A stretch of DNA of 64,000 bases from SCTD01 sp963781675 (GTDB lineage Bacteria > Actinomycetota > Actinomycetes > Mycobacteriales > SCTD01), in assembly GCA_963781675.1 (NCBI GenBank), contig CAWAGF010000006.1:310001-374000 (forward strand), written 5' to 3'. Positions 56,432-64,000 of this stretch are shown piece by piece (the first letter of the stretch is position 1; the number at the start of each line of letters is the position of its first letter). A model generated the notes under the pieces. The model saw nothing but the letters and a program-made list of their open reading frames with translations, was not told the DNA's origin and searched no databases. Both the position numbers and the translations under genes were made by a program.

Positions 56432-57427
56432 ATGACGACGGCCCTGCGCGGACGCAGCTTCCTCAAGGAGCTCGACCTCACCGCGGCGGAGTGGGAGTCG
56501 CTGCTGACCCTGTCCGCCGAGCTCAAGGCCGCCAAGAAGGCGGGTACGGAGGAGCAGCGGCTGCGCGGCCGGAGCATCGCGCTGATCTTCGAGAAGACCT
56601 CCACCCGCACGCGCTGCGCGTTCGAGGTGGCGGCGTACGACCAGGGCGCGCACGTCACCTACCTCGACCCGACCGGCTCGCAGATCGGCCACAAGGAGTC
56701 GATGAAGGACACCGCGCGCGTGCTCGGCCGGTTCTACGACGGCATCGAGTACCGCGGCTCCGCGCAGGCGCTGGTCGAGACGCTCGCCGAGCACAGCGGC
56801 GTCCCGGTCTGGAACGGCCTCACGGACGAGTGGCACCCCACCCAGTCCCTGTGCGACGTGCTCACGATGCGCGAGCACGTGCAGAGCGAGCGGATCTCGT
56901 TCGCCTACCTCGGCGACGCCCGCAACAACGTCGGCAACAGCCTGCTCGTGGGCGGCGCGCTGTCCGGGATGGACGTGCGGATCGTCGCGCCGGAGCAGCT
57001 CTGGAACGAGCCCGAGGTGGTCGAGCAGGCGCGCGCCTTGGCGGCGCAGACAGGCGGGAGCGTCACGCTCACTGCGGACGTCGGCGAGGGCGTCGCCGGC
57101 GCGGACGTCGTCTACACCGACGTGTGGGTCTCCATGGGCGAGCCCAAGGAGGTCTGGGCCGAGCGCATCGCGCTGCTGCGCGACTACCAGGTCACGATGG
57201 ACGTGCTGCGCGCCACCGGGAAGCCCGACGTCCGGTTCATGCACTGCCTGCCGGCCTTCCACGACCGGCAGACCGTCGTGGGGGAGGACGTCTTCCAGAA
57301 GACCGGGATGGACGCCCTCGAGGTGACCGACGAGGTGTTCGAGAGCGAGCACTCGATCGTGTTCGACCAGGCGGAGAACCGGATGCACACCATCAAGGCG
57401 GTCATGGTCGCGACGCTGGCCGGCTGA
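56432..57427 (+). CDS. arcB: Ornithine carbamoyltransferase (catabolic ArcB type)
   Basis: Converts citrulline plus phosphate to ornithine and carbamoyl phosphate in the arginine deiminase direction (or the reverse for synthesis); 331 residues. Carbamoyl phosphate motif FEKTSTRTRCAFEVAAYDQG, HPTQSLCDVLTM and the ornithine loop MHCLPAFHD are intact. GRSFLKELDLTAAEW and HSGVPVWNGLTDEWHPTQ are closer to ArcB than to biosynthetic ArgF. ATG 56432 is 8 nt after GAGAGG. It is followed 1 nt later by carbamate kinase, which supports a catabolic role; arginine deiminase (arcA) is not in the window. Confidence 0.9.
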   Translation: MTTALRGRSFLKELDLTAAEWESLLTLSAELKAAKKAGTEEQRLRGRSIALIFEKTSTRTRCAFEVAAYDQGAHVTYLDPTGSQIGHKESMKDTARVLGRFYDGIEYRGSAQALVETLAEHSGVPVWNGLTDEWHPTQSLCDVLTMREHVQSERISFAYLGDARNNVGNSLLVGGALSGMDVRIVAPEQLWNEPEVVEQARALAAQTGGSVTLTADVGEGVAGADVVYTDVWVSMGEPKEVWAERIALLRDYQVTMDVLRATGKPDVRFMHCLPAFHDRQTVVGEDVFQKTGMDALEVTDEVFESEHSIVFDQAENRMHTIKAVMVATLAG

Positions 57428-57428
57428 C

Positions 57429-58415
57429 GTGCGCATCGTGGCCGCGCTCGGCGGCAACGCGCTGCTGCGCCGTGGGCAGACGCCGGACGCCTCCGTCCAG
57501 GCCGCCAACGTCCAGCGGGCTGTCGCCGCTCTGGCGCCGCTCGCCCAGGAGCACGAGCTGGTCCTGACGCACGGCAACGGCCCGCAGGTCGGCGTGCTGG
57601 CCCTGCAGAGCGCGTCCGACCCGCACCTGACCACGCCGTACCCGTTCGACGTCCTCGGGGCGCAGACGCAGGGGATGATCGGCTACTGGCTGCTGCAGGC
57701 GCTCCAGAACACGCTGCCGGGCCGGCAGGTCGCCGCGATCATCAACCAGACGCTCGTCAGCGCCGCGGACCCCGCCTTCGAGAACCCGAGCAAGCCGATC
57801 GGCGAGGTGTACGACGAGCAGACCGCGAAGCGGCTCGCCCAGGAGCGCGGCTGGACGGTGAAGCCGGACGGGGAGCACTGGCGCCGGGTCGTCGGCTCGC
57901 CCCGGCCGCAGCGCGTCGTCGAGACCCGGCTGATCCGGCTGCTGCTCGGCAGCGGCGCCGTGGTCGTGTGCGCCGGCGGCGGGGGCGTGCCGGTCATCCG
58001 CGCCGCCGACGGCCGGCTGTCCGGCGTCGAGGCAGTGGTCGACAAGGACCTCACGACGTCGGTGCTCGCCGAGGCGCTGGACGCCGACGTGCTGATGATC
58101 CTCACCGACGTGCCGCACGTCGTGCGCGGCTACGGCACGCCCGAGGCGGAGCCGGTGCTGCGGGCGACGCCGAGCAGCCTGCTGCGCGAGGACTTCGCCG
58201 CCGGCTCGATGGGCCCGAAGGTGGACGCGGCCTGCCGGTTCGTCGAGGTGACCGGCGACATGGCGGCGATCGGCCGGCTCGAGGACGCGGTGGAGATCCT
58301 CGAGGGCCGCGCCGGGACGATCATCACGCCGCGCGGGAAGTACGGCGGGCCGGACGACCTCTCGCCGCGGCACGGGGTCGACCAGCCGCGCCGCCGGCGT
58401 ACCGACGTCCGGTGA
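57429..58415 (+). CDS. arcC: Carbamate kinase
   Basis: Makes ATP from carbamoyl phosphate and ADP; 328 residues of the amino-acid-kinase fold. RIVAALGGNALLRRG at the N-terminus, LTHGNGPQVGVLALQ, VVVCAGGGGVPVI, VVDKDLTTSVLA and the C-terminal GSMGPKVDAACRFVE are family marks. The C-terminal 20 residues (HGVDQPRRRRTDVR) are a basic extension. GTG 57429 follows the arcB stop by 1 nt. Together they form the energy-yielding half of the arginine deiminase pathway. Confidence 0.93.
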   Translation: MRIVAALGGNALLRRGQTPDASVQAANVQRAVAALAPLAQEHELVLTHGNGPQVGVLALQSASDPHLTTPYPFDVLGAQTQGMIGYWLLQALQNTLPGRQVAAIINQTLVSAADPAFENPSKPIGEVYDEQTAKRLAQERGWTVKPDGEHWRRVVGSPRPQRVVETRLIRLLLGSGAVVVCAGGGGVPVIRAADGRLSGVEAVVDKDLTTSVLAEALDADVLMILTDVPHVVRGYGTPEAEPVLRATPSSLLREDFAAGSMGPKVDAACRFVEVTGDMAAIGRLEDAVEILEGRAGTIITPRGKYGGPDDLSPRHGVDQPRRRRTDVR

Positions 58416-58452
58416 GGCTGCTCCTCGTCGTCGGCGCGCGCTGAGGGCGGCG

Positions 58453-58764
58453 TCAGCAGGCCGCGCAGGTCACCGCGGCCGGGGCGCTGTCCAGCCGCGC
58501 GAGCGGCACCGTCCCACCGCACCGCTCGCAGGTCGTCGCGAGGCCGGCGTCGAGCCGGGCGAGCGCGTGCGCGGCCTGCTCGGCGAGCTGCTGCGCGTGC
58601 GCCTGCAGGCCGGCCGACGCGCAGCCGCTGCTGCCCTGGTCGGCCGGGTCCACCGGCGTGGCGCGGGCCTGCAGCAGGCCGCGCCTCGCCGCCACCCACA
58701 CGGCCGCCTGCTCGGCGGTGAAGCGCGCCGGGTGCGCGGCCAGCAGCGCGACGGCCGGGTCCAC
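58453..58764 (-). CDS. TraR/DksA-type C4 zinc finger protein
   Basis: A 103-residue small protein. The C-terminus CERCGGTVPLARLDSAPAAV followed by TCAAC is the DksA/TraR four-cysteine zinc finger. The N-terminal half is helical (LQAHAQQLAEQAAHALARLD), but the DksA coiled-coil acidic tip is not evident. Such actinobacterial proteins may bind RNA polymerase. GTG 58764 overlaps the stop of the upstream metallopeptidase (TAGTG); 58416-58452 is empty. Start support is weak (no clear Shine-Dalgarno). Confidence 0.7.
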   Translation of the reverse strand: MDPAVALLAAHPARFTAEQAAVWVAARRGLLQARATPVDPADQGSSGCASAGLQAHAQQLAEQAAHALARLDAGLATTCERCGGTVPLARLDSAPAAVTCAAC

Positions 58765-59632
58765 TAGACCCGGGAGGCGGCGAAGGTGTCGCAGGCCCGC
58801 GGGTCGCCCTTGCTCAGCCCGGTGCGGAACCACTTCTGCCGCTGCTCGGCCGACCCGTGCGTCCAGCTCTCCGGGTCGACCCGCCCGCGGGAGGCCTCCT
58901 GGATGCGGTCGTCGCCGACGGCCGCGGCCGCGGAGAGCCCCTCGTCGATGTCGGTGTCGTCGAAGGTGAGGAAGCCGCCCTGCTGCGCGTTCGCGGCCCA
59001 GACGCCGGCGTAGCAGTCCGCCTGCAGCTCCAGCCGGGTGGAGGCGCCCTGGGGGCCGGTCTGCTCGGGCAGCCGCCGCGACTTCTCGCTGGTGCCGGTG
59101 ACGTTCTGCACGTGGTGGCCGTACTCGTGGGCCAGCACGTACGCCTGTGCGAAGTCGCCGCCCTTGGCTCCGTACGTCGTCTCGAGCTCGTCGAAGAACC
59201 CGAGGTCGAGGAAGATGCCCTGGTCCGGCGGGCAGTAGAACGGCCCCACGGCCGAGGTCGCCTGGCCGCAGCCGGTGGCGACGCTGCCCGAGAAGATGCG
59301 GGTGTCGGGCGGCTGGAGCCCGCGGACGGCCTGCGTCCAGTAGTCGGTGAGGCTGTTGTCGATGCCGACCACGCGGCACCGGTCGTTCGTGTCGGCGTCC
59401 GCACCGGTCTGGCACTCGGCAGCGAGGTCGTCGGTGGCCACGGCGGTGTCGTCGGCGAAGCCGCCGGTCGGTTCCCGCCACCGCCGAGGTCGGCCGGGTT
59501 CACCCCGAGCACCAGCGCGAGCAGCAGCCCGACGATGCCGATGCCGCCACCGCCGATGGCGGCACCGCGCCCGCGACCCCTGCTGGTGCTGACCCGGGAG
59601 GTGTCGAGCCGCGCGTCGTCGTCGAAGTCCAT
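58764..59632 (-). CDS. Neutral zinc metallopeptidase, YpfJ family, frame interrupted near 59470
   Basis: Membrane-anchored putative zinc peptidase; 290 codons if one base is restored. The N-terminus MDFDDDARLDTSRVSTSRG, glycine-rich GGGGIGIVGLLLALVLG helix and NPADLGGG are typical of YpfJ. About 59470 the frame must move by -1 (one missing base in the CC run before ACCGGC) to reach TGGFADDTAVATDDLAAECQ. The zinc motif is AHEYGHHVQ, with a second ligand region LELQADCYAGVW. Length is 3n-1. This is the only deletion-type shift seen. The stop overlaps the DksA-like start. Confidence 0.85.
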
Positions 59633-59767
59633 GCCGCCTTTCTGCCCACAGGCGGTCGCGCCGCACTCCTGCGCGAACGGGTGAGGCGTAGGCTGGGCGG
59701 GTGCCTCTGACGACCGACTGAGCCGGCGCGAGTCGCCGCTGCCCGTCCGTCACCTCCGAGGAGCACC

Positions 59768-61360
<1,593 letters not shown>

Positions 61361-61403
61361 TCAGCCGCGGTCCGGCGGGGCCTGCCGCTGCAACCCGTCG
61401 CTG

Positions 61404-61445
61404 ACACGCCGGTGCAGCCGCCTGAGGGTCGCCGCGCCGGCGTGT
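61404..61445. terminator. Convergent hairpin after the ABC-F gene
   Basis: ACACGCCGG (61404-61412) and CCGGCGTGT (61437-61445) form a perfect 9-bp stem with a 24-nt loop, in the 154-bp space between convergent genes. The loop is long, so confidence is moderate. Nothing else was recognised in 61361-61514. Confidence 0.45.
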
Positions 61446-61514
61446 CGCGGGCGCGTCGCAGTCGCACCGCAGGCAGGTGGTGCGTCCCGGACCCGCACGC
61501 CCGGCGCGGCGGCG

Positions 61515-62537
61515 TCAGCGGGGGAAGGACCTGACCGGGTGCCCGGCCTCGACGCCGAGCACCACCGGCGTGCCGGGGGCGACGTCGACGGTGTGCGGCT
61601 GCAGCGAGCGCACCTGCGCACCGGACGGCAGGCCCAGCACGTAGACGTACGACGCCCCACGGAACTCCCGCCGCAGCACCCGCCCCGCGCCGCTGGGGTC
61701 GGGGCGGAAGACGACCTCGTGCGGGCGGAGCATCACGTCGACGGCGCCGGTCGCGCCGGCGGTGGCGGCCAGCGGCCCGACCTCGGTCTGCACGACCGCG
61801 CCGTCCTGCGTCCCGGGCAGGAAGTCGGCCTCGCCGAGCAGGGTGGCGGAGAAGCGGGTGGCGGGCGCGTGGAAGGCCTCGGCCGGCTCGGCGACGTGCT
61901 CGAAGCGGCCCTCGCGCATGACCGCCACGCGCTCCCCGACGGCCAGGGCCTCGGCCTGGTCGTGCGTGACGAAGACGCCGGCCGCACCGCTGCCGCGAAG
62001 GGCCGCCACGGTGGCCTCGCGGACGCTGGTGCGCAGCCCGGCGTCGAGGTTGCCGAACGCCTCGTCGAACAGGACGACCCCCGGTCGGGGCGCGAGCGCC
62101 CGGGCGAGGGCGACGCGCTGCTGCTGCCCGCCGGACAGCTCGTGCGGGTAGCGCCGGCCGAGGTCCGGCAGGTCGACCAGCGCGAGCAGCTCGGCGACGC
62201 GGCCGTCGCGGTCGCGCCCGCGGGGCAGCCCGAAGGCGACGTTGTCGGCCACCCGCAGGTGCGGGAACAGCGCGGCGTCCTGGAAGACGACGCCCACGCG
62301 GCGGTCCTCCGGCGGCACCCACGCGCCGGGGCCGGCGACCACCCGGCCGTCGACGACGATGCTGCCGGCGTCCGGCTCGAGCAGGCCGGCGAGCAGCATG
62401 AGCAGCGTCGACTTGCCGCAGCCGCTCGGGCCGACGAGCGCGACGAGCTCGCCCTCCGCGACCGACAGGCTGACGTCGTCCACGGCGGTGGTCCGGCCGA
62501 AGCGCTTGCGGACGCCCTGCAGCTCGACGGCGGTCAC
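61515..62537 (-). CDS. Ferric-iron-type ABC transporter ATP-binding protein (FbpC-like)
   Basis: ATPase of a Fe(III)/thiamine/spermidine-class importer; 340 residues. Walker A LVGPSGCGKSTLLML (about 34-48), Q-loop VVFQDAALFPHL, signature LSGGQQQRVALARA, Walker B VVLFDEAFGNLD and switch His VTHDQAEALA, followed by a TOBE-type C-terminal domain (VDVMLRPHEVVFRPD, REFRGASYVYVL). The GTG start at 62537 overlaps the permease stop by 4 bp. The cognate binding protein is probably beyond 64000, as in fbpABC operons; iron is the likely substrate but is inferred from family and order. Confidence 0.85.
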   Translation of the reverse strand: MTAVELQGVRKRFGRTTAVDDVSLSVAEGELVALVGPSGCGKSTLLMLLAGLLEPDAGSIVVDGRVVAGPGAWVPPEDRRVGVVFQDAALFPHLRVADNVAFGLPRGRDRDGRVAELLALVDLPDLGRRYPHELSGGQQQRVALARALAPRPGVVLFDEAFGNLDAGLRTSVREATVAALRGSGAAGVFVTHDQAEALAVGERVAVMREGRFEHVAEPAEAFHAPATRFSATLLGEADFLPGTQDGAVVQTEVGPLAATAGATGAVDVMLRPHEVVFRPDPSGAGRVLRREFRGASYVYVLGLPSGAQVRSLQPHTVDVAPGTPVVLGVEAGHPVRSFPR

Positions 62538-64000
62538 CGGGCCACTCCCGCGAGCTCGGGCTCGCCGCTGGGGTCGGTGGCGGGCAGGACGTCGACGGCG
62601 TCGTCAGCGAGCTGGACGTCGTCGTCGCCCCGGAACAGCAGCACGACAGGGATCATCGCGACCAGCACGATGGCCAGCGCAGGCAGCCCCGCCATCTCGT
62701 AGCGGGAGTCCGCGGCGAGCTGCCAGACGTGCACGGCCAGCGTGTCGAAGCCGAACGGCCGCAGCAGCAGCACGATCGGCAGCTCCTTGAGCGCGTCGAC
62801 GGCCACGAGGGTGGCGGCCACCGCGATGCCGGAGCGCGCGAGCGGCAGGTGCACGCCGCGCAGCACCCGCCCGGGCCGGGCGCCCAGCGACAGCGCGGCC
62901 GAGGTGAGGGACGGCGAGACGCTGGCCAGTCGCGCCTCGGTCGTGGTGTAGCCGAGCGCGAGGAAGCGGGCGGTGTAGACGACGACGAGGGCCAGCACCG
63001 AGCCGGTGACCAGGCCGCCGCCGCCGGGCAGGCCGAGGGCGTCCAGGGCGCTGCGGGCCCCGGCCAGCGCGAGCAGCGCGCCGATCGCGAGCACCGGCGC
63101 GGGGACGGCGTAGCCGGAGACGGTGGCCTGCACGCCGAGCTGCACCCGGCGGCGGCCGTCGACGCGCGCGGCGTGCACCAGCAGCAGCGACACCACGACG
63201 ACGACGACGGACACCTGACCGGCCAGCAGGACGCTGTTGGCCGTCGCGGTGAGGAAGCCGGTCACGTCGCCGATCCCGGTGGTCGTCGACCACAGGGCGA
63301 GCGTCAGCAGCGGGATGCCGACGGCGAGCAGCAGCACGAGCGAGCAGGCGGCGGTGGCGGCCCACGCGCGCACCCCCGTCAGCTGCACCGCGGCCATCGG
63401 GGAGGTGTCGCGCACCGGGCTGCTGAAGCGGGCGCCGCGGCGCAGCAGCCGCTCGCCGCCGAGCAGGGCGAGGGCGAGCAGCAGCACGAGCAGCGACAGG
63501 ACGGTCGCCCCCGGCCGGTCGAACTGGCCGCGCCACACCTTGTAGATGCCGACCGAGAGGGTGTCGACGCCGAAGTACTGCACCGTCGCGAAGTCGCTCA
63601 GCACCTCGAGCGCCACGAGCAGCGCGCCGGCGGCCAGCGACGGCCGGGCCAGCGGGAGCACGATCCGCCGGGCGGCCTGCAGCGGGCGGACGCCGAGCGT
63701 GCGCGCTGCGCCGTACGGCGTGGCCGCCTGGTCGCGGAAGGCGACGCGGGCCAGCAGGTAGACGTACGGGTAGAGGGTGAGCACCAGGACGGCGGCGGCC
63801 ACCGGCAGCGTCCGCACGGGCGGGAACGGCGCGTCCTCGCCGAGCACCGCGCGCCAGCTGCTCTGCACCGGTCCCGGGTAGGACAGCAGCGACGACCAGA
63901 CCAGCCCGAGGATGTACGCCGGCACCGCGGTCGGCAGGACGAGCAGCCACTGCAGGACCCGGCGGCCGGGGAAGCGGTAGGCCGTGGTCAGCCAGGCCAG
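62534..64000 (-). CDS. Ferric-iron-type ABC transporter permease (FbpB-like, partial)
   Basis: Double-length membrane permease; the 5' end lies beyond the window. The frame is open from 64000 (LAWLTTAYRFPGRRVLQWLL then VLPTAVPAYILGLVW) to its stop at 62534. Two EAA loops are visible, ARTLGVRPLQAARRIVLPLA and ALSLGARPGRVLRGVHLPLA, showing the fused two-half architecture of FbpB/CysT-like iron permeases. VLSDFATVQYFGVDTLSVGI is typical of the ferric class. The C-terminal tail (DDDVQLADDAVDVLPATD) is acidic. It is coupled to the ATPase gene. Confidence 0.87.
   Translation of the reverse strand: MAWLTTAYRFPGRRVLQWLLVLPTAVPAYILGLVWSSLLSYPGPVQSSWRAVLGEDAPFPPVRTLPVAAAVLVLTLYPYVYLLARVAFRDQAATPYGAARTLGVRPLQAARRIVLPLARPSLAAGALLVALEVLSDFATVQYFGVDTLSVGIYKVWRGQFDRPGATVLSLLVLLLALALLGGERLLRRGARFSSPVRDTSPMAAVQLTGVRAWAATAACSLVLLLAVGIPLLTLALWSTTTGIGDVTGFLTATANSVLLAGQVSVVVVVVSLLLVHAARVDGRRRVQLGVQATVSGYAVPAPVLAIGALLALAGARSALDALGLPGGGGLVTGSVLALVVVYTARFLALGYTTTEARLASVSPSLTSAALSLGARPGRVLRGVHLPLARSGIAVAATLVAVDALKELPIVLLLRPFGFDTLAVHVWQLAADSRYEMAGLPALAIVLVAMIPVVLLFRGDDDVQLADDAVDVLPATDPSGEPELAGVAR

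Overview
This is a contiguous chromosomal segment of a very GC-rich actinobacterium. Markers are WhiA, an SsgA-like protein, RbpA, OpcA, RapZ/YvcK, heme O/A synthases, an LPATG-anchored protein and many GTG starts. From memory, the gene order follows the Mycobacterium tuberculosis Rv1420-Rv1473 block: uvrC-rapZ-yvcK-whiA, gap-pgk-tpiA, secG, pgl-opcA-zwf-tal-tkt, ctaB/ctaA, an ABC-2 exporter, sufR-B-D-C-S-U-T and an ABC-F protein. The SsgA-like and MerR genes point to a differentiating lineage (Frankia/Geodermatophilus/Kineococcus-like), but the genus cannot be fixed from sequence alone. No rRNA, tRNA, CRISPR array, insertion sequence or prophage was seen.

Layout. 1-5411 (minus): a tightly overlapping operon for a branched-chain-amino-acid-type ABC transporter in which the LivF-like ATPase is fused behind an MFS transporter. 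5511-9135: amidase, old-yellow-enzyme reductase, MBL-fold hydrolase and a broken small gene. 9229-19073: nucleotide excision repair genes uvrA and uvrC. Between them lie a diiron-oxygenase remnant, a MerR regulator, a secreted CocE/NonD hydrolase, an L,D-transpeptidase and the SsgA-like gene. 19070-26048: rapZ-yvcK-whiA, an unknown gene, then gap-pgk-tpiA. 26254-32218: a complete dipeptide ABC transporter operon placed between tpiA and secG. 32259-32908: secG and rbpA. 32977-41275 (minus): a pentose-phosphate/glucose-6-phosphate operon (tkt, tal, pgi, zwf, opcA, pgl). 41408-48351: heme O and heme A synthases, two ATP-grasp proteins, a cell-wall-anchored Asp-box protein and an ABC-2 exporter. 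48554-55082: a complete SUF Fe-S operon led by SufR. 55107-64000: a secreted metzincin, catabolic arcB-arcC, a DksA-like zinc finger, a YpfJ-type metallopeptidase, an ABC-F protein and a ferric-iron-type ABC transporter cut by the window end.

Two cross-cutting observations matter most. First, all four co-directional gene gaps of roughly 16-43 nt (rapZ-yvcK, zwf-opcA, tkt-tal, sufC-sufS) are spanned by a tiny open frame of 6-16 codons. Its start overlaps the upstream stop and its stop overlaps the downstream start, so an unbroken termination-reinitiation chain runs through these operons. Second, ten conserved genes are interrupted by single-nucleotide shifts, almost all one-base insertions and concentrated at 18.7-38.6 kb. 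Because they hit housekeeping genes such as pgk, uvrC, tal and pgi without other decay, I think they are base-level assembly errors; coordinates for those genes are given as full intended spans.

Start codons were chosen from ribosome-binding sites, overlaps and family N-termini. Several genes (uvrC, ctaB, sufR) look leaderless, with a TANNNT-like -10 box six nucleotides before the GTG.
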